Assembly: GCA_019232645.1 (NCBI GenBank)
Contig: JAFANO010000248.1
Coordinates: 1 to 10,579 of the forward strand
Source of the DNA: Planctomycetaceae bacterium
GTDB taxonomy: Bacteria; Planctomycetota; Planctomycetia; Isosphaerales; Isosphaeraceae
Direction of reading: 5' to 3'
DNA length: 10,579 nucleotides
Shown here: piece by piece, positions 1 to 5,921 of the stretch
Position numbering within the stretch: position 1 is the first letter of the stretch
Layout of the letters: each line of letters starts with the position of its first letter
Notes under the pieces: generated by a model
Told to the model about the DNA's origin: nothing
Database searches by the model: none
What the model saw: the letters and a program-made list of their open reading frames with translations, nothing else
Made by a program: the position numbers and the translations under genes

Positions 1-312
1 CAGGCGGCGATCGAGAACTTGCGGGTCCTGGCCGCGAAGTTCCCCGCCTACGGGCCGTACGGCTTCGTCGACACGGTCGACGTGGTCACTGGGCGGGTGG
101 CCGGGGCCGTGCTCGTGCTCGACCAGGGGATGATCCTGGCGGCGCTGACCCAGGTCATCGGCGGCGACGTCCTGCGCCGGGGCTTCAGCGTCGGAGCTGT
201 GGCAGCGACGATCCGGCCGCTGATCGCCCCCGAGCGGTTCGAGGTGGATCCCGACGTACCCACGCCGGCACGTCCCACCCGGCCTGCGACATGGGTCACC
301 GAGGCGGCCTGA
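1..312 (+). CDS. C-terminal end of a glucoamylase-like family protein (5' end outside window)
   Basis: The reading frame is open from the first base and stops with TGA at 310-312, giving about 103 residues of a longer protein. The segment YGPYGFVDTVDVVTGRV followed by LVLDQGMILAAL matches the end of the glycoamylase-like domain. That domain is found in large bacterial six-hairpin glycosidase-type proteins, where a YGF-D stretch precedes a (L)DQG-ILA motif near the C-terminus. Family knowledge points to carbohydrate processing, possibly at the cell surface or periplasm; the signal peptide and catalytic acid would lie outside the window, so neither location nor substrate can be read here. The last 25 residues or so are rich in proline and threonine and look like a disordered tail. 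It converges on the dodecin gene, with a hairpin between them. The family call rests on one conserved block only. Confidence 0.6.
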   Translation, partial: QAAIENLRVLAAKFPAYGPYGFVDTVDVVTGRVAGAVLVLDQGMILAALTQVIGGDVLRRGFSVGAVAATIRPLIAPERFEVDPDVPTPARPTRPATWVTEAA

Positions 313-484
313 TGGTTCCCACCCCGAACGGCTCCGCGTCTTCTCAAGAGCGCCGTCCCTGGCGGAGCGGGCCCGTCGACCTCGTCGACGCCTCGCCGGG
401 CGTCGGCGGGCCGACGACCTCGAGACCGATCGCCAGTGAGCGGGCGTCGCTCGCCGCGACCGCTCCGACGCGGACGGGGTGGAT

Positions 485-506
485 CGGCGGGGCATTCGCC
501 CCGCCG
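485..506. terminator. Hairpin between convergent genes, candidate bidirectional terminator
   Basis: CGGCGGGGC at 485-493 and GCCCCGCCG at 498-506 form a perfect 9-bp stem with an ATTC loop. It lies between the plus-strand stop at 312 and the minus-strand dodecin stop at 549, where both transcripts must end. No T tract follows on either strand, so intrinsic termination is not certain. Confidence 0.4.
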
Positions 507-548
507 CGGCCCTTCAGGCGCGCCCGGCGTCCGCCTCGGCACGAAGAC

Positions 549-767
549 TCAGCCATGGCCCTTGTACTTGAAGGATACCCGGAGCTTGACGCGGTAGGCC
601 TCGACCTCGCCGTCCGGGCGGAGGTGGGTGTCCAACTGGACCACCTCGGCGATCCGCAGATCCTCGAGTGTCTGGGACGCCTGCTTGAGGGCGACGGCGG
701 CCGCCTTCTCCCACGATTCAGGACTGGACCCGACCAGTTCGATGACCTTGTACACGCTCTCAGGCAT
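549..767 (-). CDS. Dodecin family protein
   Basis: The 72-residue product has the size and layout of dodecins: a first strand VYKVIELVGSS, a helix (about residues 16-36, SWEKAAAVALKQASQTLEDL), then two long strands ending VKLRVSFKYKGHG. Dodecins assemble into hollow dodecamers that bind and buffer flavins (FMN, FAD, riboflavin or lumichrome) in the cytoplasm. The ATG at 765-767 is preceded by AGGGAGG at a spacing of about 6, which decides this start over in-frame upstream codons. In many dodecins the segment after the helix reads L-x-W-F-E-V, with a flavin-stacking Trp. Here it reads LRIAEV, with Ile in the Trp position and no Arg in the following strand, so ligand binding may differ. It stands alone. 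Its upstream gap holds an 11-bp inverted repeat. Confidence 0.9.
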   Translation of the reverse strand: MPESVYKVIELVGSSPESWEKAAAVALKQASQTLEDLRIAEVVQLDTHLRPDGEVEAYRVKLRVSFKYKGHG

Positions 768-1132
768 GACAACCTCCCTTCTGGGTGATGGTCCAGGAGT
801 GCCGAGCTCGATGGTCGCGGGCCGCGCCGCGTGGGTGGCGATCGCCCCTGGACCATCCGGTGCCGACCCTCCCGAAATTCTCCACGTTGCCACTTCTCCG
901 GTCCGGTCCACAGCCCTGGCGGCGGCGCGTCCGCCTCGCTCCGAAGCCGTGGGCCCGCGACCAACGCCCTCCGCGCCTCGCCGCCCCGGAGGTCGGCCTG
1001 CGACGGTCGGACTCCCTCATCGTACCCCGGCCCGGGATCCGCCTCCAGCCCGTGGCGGTGGATCCGAGAGAGAAGCGGGCGGAAACCGCTTCCGACGCGG
1101 AGAAGTCGGGTGACCCGGACTCGCGCCTCGGC
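768..1132. other. 365-bp intergenic stretch upstream of dodecin
   Basis: It lies between the dodecin start and the stop of the PH-like membrane protein gene. It should contain the dodecin promoter, but I see no clear -35/-10 pair. Apart from the 11-bp inverted repeat and a short GCGG-AAA-CCGC hairpin near 1085, nothing is recognisable. Open frames across it are GC-driven and have no coding character. Confidence 0.5.
787..857. repeat. Separated 11-bp inverted repeat upstream of dodecin
   Basis: GATGGTCCAGG at 787-797 and CCTGGACCATC at 847-857 are perfect inverted copies separated by 49 bases. The first arm sits just upstream of the dodecin ribosome binding site. The pair could fold the 5' leader or serve as paired protein-binding half-sites. 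No function is shown. Confidence 0.5.
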
Positions 1133-1672
1133 TCAGCCGCCGGGGTGGAGGGCGCGTTCCAGCGCCAGGGCCAGCGCCTCGGGGCGCTGGCTGCCGATGA
1201 GCAGGCGAGAGCCGTCGGACAGGTCGAGCCGGACGCCGCGGTTGCCCCGGGCGCTGAGCACCCGCTCGCCGTCACGGCCGGAGCGGATGCCCCAGCCGCC
1301 ATAGTCGGCCAGCGGCCGGTAGCTGACCACCTCCAGGCGCATGATGGTCCCGATCGGGACCATCCGGCGGTAGGTGGGGATCCAGCCGAACCAGACTCGG
1401 ACGTCGGTCGGGGTCACCTCGGTGGTCATCCGGAGCAACCCCAGGACGAGGACCACCGGCAGCAGCAGTCCGACGGCGGCGCCGAGGCCCATCTCGAGCG
1501 TCCCGAGGCGGGCCAGCCCGGCGGCATCTGGCACGTGCTCGAAGCACCAGAGCAGGCCGGCCCAGACCAGGAGCTCGATCGCGCCGATCAGCGCGTAGAC
1601 CCGCCAGTCGAAGTTCTGCTCCTCGCGGAAGATGATCACCGAGGGCTGGATTGCCGCCACGGACACGCTCAT
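1133..1672 (-). CDS. Two-helix membrane protein with PH-like domain (resembles DUF6141)
   Basis: The 179-residue product starts with a short polar region containing FREEQNFDWR. Two hydrophobic segments follow (about 25-43, VYALIGAIELLVWAGLLW, and about 62-81, GLGAAVGLLLPVVLVLGLL), and then a soluble C-terminal domain. That domain carries TEVTPTDVRVWFGW, SYRPLADYGGWGIR and GNRGVRLDLSDGSRLLIGSQ, the pattern of small bacterial PH-like membrane proteins and in particular of the family I know as DUF6141. Function is unknown, and a cytoplasmic position for the C-terminal domain is inferred. I chose the ATG at 1670-1672. It overlaps the stop of the upstream isomerase gene as ATGA and has a GGGAGGGG ribosome site just before it. 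An in-frame GTG at 1682-1684 is possible but lies inside that site. The overlap implies translational coupling with the isomerase. Confidence 0.85.
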   Translation of the reverse strand: MSVSVAAIQPSVIIFREEQNFDWRVYALIGAIELLVWAGLLWCFEHVPDAAGLARLGTLEMGLGAAVGLLLPVVLVLGLLRMTTEVTPTDVRVWFGWIPTYRRMVPIGTIMRLEVVSYRPLADYGGWGIRSGRDGERVLSARGNRGVRLDLSDGSRLLIGSQRPEALALALERALHPGG

Positions 1673-2508
1673 GCCCCTCCCCACGATCCGGCTTGGTTCC
1701 AGTGCCCCAGGACCCGGCAGAGCGCCTGGTAGCCCAGGTCGGACACGCGGTCAACCGGGACGCGCCAGAGCCGCGGATTGAGCACCTCCAGCGAGACGTA
1801 CCCGTCGTATCCGATCCGCCCCAGGTGGTCGAGGATCGGGCCGATCTGGAAGTCCCCCTCGCCCGGCAGGATACGGTCGCCGTCGCCGGCCAGCTCGCGC
1901 GGGGTCCCGCTCAGGTCGCAGACCTGGACCCAGGCGAGGTTGTCGCGCGTCAGGTAGGCCAGGTCCTCGAACTTGCTCGGACCGGTATAGTAGTGGAACA
2001 GGTCGAAGCAGACGCCCAGCCCCTCGACGCCGTGCCGCGCGATCAGCGCCAGCGCGGTGTCGAGACTGGCGCAGATGCTGGCCCCCTTCTGGAACTCCAG
2101 CGCCAGCCGAACGCCGTAGGGGCGCGCCAGCTCGGCGGCCTCGCGGAGCGAGGCGGAGGCCCGGCCGAAGTCGTCGGGGGCGAGTGTGCGGACGAAGTCG
2201 GCGGCGACGACCAGGACCGGCACCTCCAGCTCGCGGAGCAGGTCGAGCCTGCGCCGGAAGTGGTCCCAGTGCGTCTCGCGCTCCGCCCCGCGCGACAGCA
2301 GCAGCCCCCCCTGCCCCGCCGCGGCCGCCGCCAGGAGCCCGTGCCCCTCCAGCAGCGACCGGGCCTCGGCCACCTCGTGCGACTCCAGGTATGACTCCAG
2401 CTTGGTCAGCCAGAGCTCGATCGCCCTCCAGCCGCTCCGCGCGTAGGCCTCCAGGTCGGCCTCGAACGTCGTGCTCATCGTGGTCGCCTGGCTCATGCAG
2501 GGTTTCAC
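1669..2508 (-). CDS. Sugar phosphate isomerase/epimerase-like TIM-barrel protein
   Basis: The 279 residues fit the xylose-isomerase-like TIM barrel family (AP endonuclease 2 superfamily), near its usual length. Visible landmarks are an N-terminal GWRAIELWLTKLE strand-helix, LALEFQ (Glu138), GVCFDLFHYY (Asp169), VQVCDLSG (Asp198), the RILPGEGDF loop (212-220) and YVSLEVLNP (Glu241). Glu138, Asp169 and Glu241 sit where this family binds a divalent metal. The usual V-H-x-x-D is VQVCD here, so the His ligand is a Gln in this alignment by eye. Such enzymes interconvert or epimerise sugars, inositols or hydroxy-acids in the cytoplasm. The substrate cannot be read from sequence. The GTG start is supported by a GGAGGGAGGG site 5 bases upstream. 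The next ATG (codon 5) has no such site. It is the first gene of a coupled pair with the PH-like membrane protein. Confidence 0.88.
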   Translation of the reverse strand: MKPCMSQATTMSTTFEADLEAYARSGWRAIELWLTKLESYLESHEVAEARSLLEGHGLLAAAAAGQGGLLLSRGAERETHWDHFRRRLDLLRELEVPVLVVAADFVRTLAPDDFGRASASLREAAELARPYGVRLALEFQKGASICASLDTALALIARHGVEGLGVCFDLFHYYTGPSKFEDLAYLTRDNLAWVQVCDLSGTPRELAGDGDRILPGEGDFQIGPILDHLGRIGYDGYVSLEVLNPRLWRVPVDRVSDLGYQALCRVLGHWNQAGSWGGA

Positions 2509-2513
2509 CGATG

Positions 2514-2523
2514 CCCTCCCTCC
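2514..2523 (-). promoter_or_regulatory. Ribosome binding site that fixes the GTG start of the isomerase gene
   Basis: On the minus strand GGAGGGAGGG is followed by CATCG and then GTG at 2506-2508. This purine run supports GTG initiation rather than the internal ATG twelve bases further in. Confidence 0.65.
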
Positions 2524-2594
2524 GACCCGATCCGGTCGCCCGAAGCCCCCTCATCTGATCCGCATCTCAGAGATTTTCTACGCCATCTCCGGAT

Positions 2595-2621
2595 CTCGAA
2601 TTCGCGATTTTCGAATTCGAG
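2595..2621. repeat. Perfect 10-bp AT-rich hairpin downstream of glyS
   Basis: CTCGAATTCG at 2595-2604 and CGAATTCGAG at 2612-2621 are perfect inverted copies around the loop CGATTTT. It lies about 90 bases upstream of the isomerase start and 52 bases from the 108-bp repeat. No T run follows on the minus strand, so it is not a classic terminator. Its AT-rich composition contrasts with flanking genes and suggests it is part of the same repeat cluster. Confidence 0.55.
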
Positions 2622-2672
2622 CTTTCCCATCTCCCATCCGCAAGCCGAGTGCACGAAACGCCTGGAAACCGT

Positions 2673-2780
2673 ATGATACGAGTCCCAGGAATTTTGTGCA
2701 CCGATCTGCTGATTTGAAATTGGAAATCTCAAATGTGAGATCCGGATAAAGGGCACAAAAGATCCGGAATGCGTCTGAGT
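2673..2780 (+). repeat. Copy A of a 108-bp interspersed repeat
   Basis: This block aligns without gaps to 9937-10044, with 98 of 108 bases identical by my count, and the similarity ends abruptly on both sides. Inside, TTTTGTGC (2692-2699) and GCACAAAA (2753-2760) are inverted. ATCTCA and TGAGAT form a tight stem-loop around AATG in the centre. GATCCGG occurs twice, flanking the right inner arm. No gene of its own is visible, so it could be a MITE-like or REP-like non-autonomous element. It lies 58 bases 3' of glyS and upstream of the isomerase gene. The 329-bp gap 2509-2837 otherwise holds only the hairpin at 2595-2621. Confidence 0.85.
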
Positions 2781-2837
2781 CCTCTCTTGCCGGGTCCGGG
2801 GGCCGGCGGGGAGGTTGTCCGACGTCGCGCCCGGACC

Positions 2838-4394
2838 TCACTCGTCGCCCGGGATCGGCTGGCCCTCGAGCAGGTCCTGCAGCGCCCGGGCCACGCCGGC
2901 CGAGGGCACGCGCCACTGCCGGCAACTGTCGCGGTCGCGGACCGTCACGGTGTCGTCGGTCAGGGTCTGGCCGTCGACGGTGATGCAGAACGGGGTGCCC
3001 GCCTCGTCCTGGCGGCGGTAGCGCCGGCCGATCGCCCCTTTTTCATCATAGAAGACCGGGAACCGCCGCTTCATCTCGCGCTCGATCGCCTGGGCCTTCT
3101 CGGGCATGCCGTCCTTTTTGACCAGCGGGAAGATGGCCGCCTTGATCGGCGCCAGCCGCGGGTGGAACTTCAGGACGGTCCGCGCCTCGCCCCCAATCTC
3201 GTCCTCGGTGTACGCCTCGCAGAGGAAGGCCAGCGCGGCGCGGTCGGCCCCCGCCGAGGGCTCGATGACGTGGGGCACGTACCGTTCCTTCCGCTCCTCG
3301 TCGAAGTAGCCGAGGTCCTTGCCGCTGTACTTCTGGTGCTGCGTCAGGTCGTAGTCGCCCCGGTGTGCGATCCCCTCCAGCTCGCTGACGCCGAACGGGA
3401 AGCCGTACTCGATGTCGGCCGTGGCCGTCGAGTAGAACGACAGCTCTCCCGGGTCGTGGTCGCGGATCCGCAGCCGGTCGCTCCGCAGGCCGTGATCGAC
3501 GTACCACTGGAACCGCGTGTCACGCCAGTACTTGTACCACGTCGCCGACTCCTCGGGGCGGCAGAAGAACTCGATCTCCATCTGCTCGAACTCGCGCGAG
3601 CGGAAGGTGAAGTTGCGCGGGGTGATCTCGTTCCGGAAGCTCTTGCCGACCTGAGCGATCCCGAACGGGACCTTGACGCGCCCGGTGTCGACGACGTTCT
3701 TGAAGTTGGCGAAGATGCCTTGGGCGGTCTCGGGGCGAAGGTAAGCCTTGCTGGCCTCGTCCGCGACGGCGCCGACATGGGTCTCGAACATCAGGTTGAA
3801 GTTGCGGGGCTCGGTCAGGTCGCCGCCACAATTGGGGCACGGCAAGACGAGGCCCGTCCGCGCGTCCTGCTCGGTGGCGAGATATTGGACGAACGTCTTG
3901 GCATCGATCGGCTCGTCGGGCTGTGTCCGCGCCCGCTCGGCCAGCCACGAGAGGATTTCTGTCGGGTTCCGCACGAGCGCCAGGCCCGGCGCGAGCTTCT
4001 TGCCTTTCTTTGCCGCCCACTGCGCAAGGGACTGGCTATCCCTGCCGGTCGCGACGAGTGACTGGAACCAGTCGCTCTCCTGGAGCTGATCCCAGACCTG
4101 ATCGGTACGGAACAGCCTCTTGCACTGTCGACACGTGGACATCGGATCGCTGAACCCGCCGACGTGCCCCGACGCCTCCCAGACCTTGGGATTCATGATG
4201 ATCGAGCAGTCGAGGCCGACCATGTCGTCGCGCGCGTGGACATTGTCGCGCCACCAGGCGTCCTTGATGTTCCGCTTCAACTCGACGCCGAGCGGGCCGT
4301 AGTCCCAGAAGCCATTGATCCCGCCGTAGATCTCGCTCGACGGGAAGATGAACCCCCGGCGCTTGCAGAGCGAAACCAGCTTGTCCATGTCCAT
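2838..4394 (-). CDS. glyS: Glycyl-tRNA synthetase, alpha2 (single-chain, class II) type
   Basis: The 518-residue protein charges tRNA-Gly with glycine using ATP in the cytoplasm. The class II core is clear: an N-terminal block KRRGFIFPSSEIYGG and GFWDYGPLG (14-36), the glycine-site block LRPETAQGIFANF (219-231), motif 2 FRNEITPRNFTFRSREFEQME (253-273, including the ATP-binding Arg254), and motif 3 GADRAALAF (382-390). The anticodon-binding domain follows from about 408 to the end. Two zinc-type pairs, C88/C91 and C186/C189, flank an insertion of about 95 residues. Length is at or slightly above the usual 460-510 of bacterial single-chain enzymes. The ATG at 4392-4394 is chosen because conserved sequence begins at once. 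Another ATG lies two codons in, and the ribosome site is weak. It appears to be a separate transcription unit, and no T-box leader is visible. Confidence 0.97.
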   Translation of the reverse strand: MDMDKLVSLCKRRGFIFPSSEIYGGINGFWDYGPLGVELKRNIKDAWWRDNVHARDDMVGLDCSIIMNPKVWEASGHVGGFSDPMSTCRQCKRLFRTDQVWDQLQESDWFQSLVATGRDSQSLAQWAAKKGKKLAPGLALVRNPTEILSWLAERARTQPDEPIDAKTFVQYLATEQDARTGLVLPCPNCGGDLTEPRNFNLMFETHVGAVADEASKAYLRPETAQGIFANFKNVVDTGRVKVPFGIAQVGKSFRNEITPRNFTFRSREFEQMEIEFFCRPEESATWYKYWRDTRFQWYVDHGLRSDRLRIRDHDPGELSFYSTATADIEYGFPFGVSELEGIAHRGDYDLTQHQKYSGKDLGYFDEERKERYVPHVIEPSAGADRAALAFLCEAYTEDEIGGEARTVLKFHPRLAPIKAAIFPLVKKDGMPEKAQAIEREMKRRFPVFYDEKGAIGRRYRRQDEAGTPFCITVDGQTLTDDTVTVRDRDSCRQWRVPSAGVARALQDLLEGQPIPGDE

Positions 4395-4882
4395 CGCGTC
4401 GTCGTCCTCAATGTTAGGGGCATGGCCGTGGCAGGGTCCACCCCGGTCCCCCGCGCCCCAGGCGGGGACGAGAATTCATGAGAGGCCCTCACACAATGAC
4501 GCTGCTTCGCTCGCCCCGCGGAACCGTCTCCCACCCGACCCTCCCCCACAAGTAGGGAGGGCTGATCTTTTTCCCCTCCGCCTCGTGGGGGAGGGTCGGG
4601 TGGGGGGAAGCGGCGCGAGGCAATCTGAAACGTCATCCTATTGTGTCCTCTCGGGGGCTCAAACGGAGAAAGACCTCCCAGATGGTAGGGCGAATTCCTG
4701 GGCCGTCGCCCGGGACCTCGAGGACGAGACCCCAGCCACCCAGGCTCGAGCCAACCCTTGGGGAGACGGATCTCTTTGCACGTCCCTTCCTTCCTTCGCC
4801 GGTTCCGAGCGGTCGCGACACCCCCGAATGAAACCTGTTCCGTCGGGACGTCCCCTCGATCGCCGGCCCGGCCCCGGGGGCT
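4395..4882. other. 488-bp intergenic region between glyS and the ComB-family gene
   Basis: Its middle is the palindromic element at 4480-4652. The 85 bases next to glyS should hold its leader and perhaps its promoter, but no convincing -35/-10 pair is seen. From 4653 to 4882 there is GC-rich sequence just 3' of the ComB-family stop, with no gene, no T-tract terminator and no repeat I can identify. Confidence 0.5.
4480..4652. repeat. 173-bp nested palindromic element upstream of glyS
   Basis: A perfect 20-bp inverted repeat is at the core: CCCACCCGACCCTCCCCCAC at 4530-4549 and its complement at 4585-4604. GGAGGG and CCCTCC extend the pairing inward. The outer ends are also imperfectly inverted. 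GAGAGG...CACAAT..GACG at 4480-4501 is mirrored by the reverse complement of 4631-4652. There is no coding capacity of its own. It resembles dispersed palindromic (REP or MITE-like) elements seen in GC-rich bacterial genomes. As RNA it would fold into a long hairpin in or upstream of the glyS leader. Confidence 0.75.
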
Positions 4883-5674
4883 TCACCGGGCGACCACGAT
4901 CCGCAAGGGGTCGCGGCGGAGCTCGGCGATCAGGCCCTGCTCGGGGCGGTTCATCCGGGCCGAGGCCTCGATATCGGTCATCAGCGCCAGCTCCTGGACC
5001 CGCCGGCCGCCCCGGCCTCGGACCAGGTAGCGGACCAGGGGGTTCTCCTCCAGGTCGCGGTCGCCGCTCTGGGTCCAGATGACGTCCTCGACCCTGGCCC
5101 AGAGCCCGGAGACGATCTCGGCTTCGTCGTTGCAGAGCGTCCCCCCCAGATCGCGGAGGTTCCGGGCGATACCCCCGGCCAAGAGGGCGTCCTCGAAGCT
5201 GATCTCCCCCTCGGTCCCGGCGCAGACGATATGGATTTCACGGTCCTCGGCGTGGAGCCACTGGACCATCATCCCGAAGTTGGAGAACGCCGCGACCAGG
5301 ACCCGCTCGGCGTCGAGGCTGGCCAGGATCGCTCGGGTGCCATTGGTGGTCGTCATGACCAGCGTCTTGCCCCGGCAGGCCTCGGGGGTGAACTCGCCGG
5401 GCGAGTTGCCCAGGTCGAAACCCTCGATCGGCAACCCGTGCCGCTCGCCCGCCAATAGCGCCGAGCCTGCTGGCAGGTCCGCCGCAATCCGGCGCGCCTC
5501 CTCGATCTGGCCGCAGGGGATCACCGCGGCGCAGCCCGAGGCCAGCGCCTGGACCATGACCGTCGTGGCGCGGAGCACGTCCACCACGACCGCCACACTC
5601 CCCTTCAGATCCCCCGGCGGAATCAAGCCGGGCAGCAGGTGCACGAAAACCGCGGGTCGATCGGGCTCGGACAT
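4883..5674 (-). CDS. ComB-family 2-phosphosulfolactate phosphatase-like protein
   Basis: The 263-residue product matches the ComB family, Mg-dependent acid phosphatases first described for 2-phosphosulfolactate hydrolysis in coenzyme M synthesis. Visible blocks are VVVDVLRATTVMVQAL (29-44), LLAGERHGLPIEGFDLGNSP (73-92), TTTNGTRA (108-115), VCAGTEGEISFEDALLAGGI (150-169) and a C-terminal region with YLVRGRGGRR. These are the conserved positions of the family, and length is normal to slightly long. Bacteria carrying ComB homologues usually lack coenzyme M, so the real substrate here is probably another phosphorylated hydroxy-acid (inference). The ATG at 5672-5674 is preceded only by a weak GGGGTGG site. 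A longer in-frame reading to 6103 would overlap the divergent gene and is rejected. It is divergent from the acyltransferase-like gene, with 247 bases between. Confidence 0.9.
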   Translation of the reverse strand: MSEPDRPAVFVHLLPGLIPPGDLKGSVAVVVDVLRATTVMVQALASGCAAVIPCGQIEEARRIAADLPAGSALLAGERHGLPIEGFDLGNSPGEFTPEACRGKTLVMTTTNGTRAILASLDAERVLVAAFSNFGMMVQWLHAEDREIHIVCAGTEGEISFEDALLAGGIARNLRDLGGTLCNDEAEIVSGLWARVEDVIWTQSGDRDLEENPLVRYLVRGRGGRRVQELALMTDIEASARMNRPEQGLIAELRRDPLRIVVAR

Positions 5675-5921
5675 CGGCAGCCACCCCACTCGTGTCGCTT
5701 CCCTCCGATAGAACAACTCGTTGCGATTATTGCATGCCGACCCACCCCTTGGGGAGTCCGGATTCCCGATCGGCCGGCCGGCCGCGACAATCCGCCACCT
5801 TCGGCTTCCCGCGGGCGGTGAATTGCGGTACGCTCCCTCCCTCGAGCCGACCCGATTCCCTCCCGGCCGCCGTTGAGGAATGGGGTCGAGGTTCGCGAGA
5901 CCGCCTGGGCGAGGTGCATGG
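5675..5921. promoter_or_regulatory. Divergent intergenic region of the ComB-family and acyltransferase-like genes
   Basis: Both genes read outward from this 247-bp region, so each promoter should lie here. On the minus strand CAATAAT near 5729-5737 is AT-rich and could be part of a -10 region. No paired -35 is convincing. CGGCCGGCCGGCCG at 5771-5784 is fully self-complementary and lies near the middle. Confidence 0.4.

Noticed and set aside
48..542. 164-codon minus-strand frame opposite the glucoamylase-like end
   Set aside because: Its Arg/Pro/Gly-rich product overlaps the recognisable plus-strand gene end and the hairpin at 485-506.
785..1732. 315-codon open frame on the plus strand
   Set aside because: It crosses an intergenic gap and lies antisense to the PH-like membrane protein. 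There is no motif and no ribosome site.
2769..4061. 430-codon open frame on the plus strand
   Set aside because: It is wholly antisense to glyS apart from its first bases. The frame is open because of GC-rich third positions, and the product is Arg/Val/Leu/Asp-rich without a domain.
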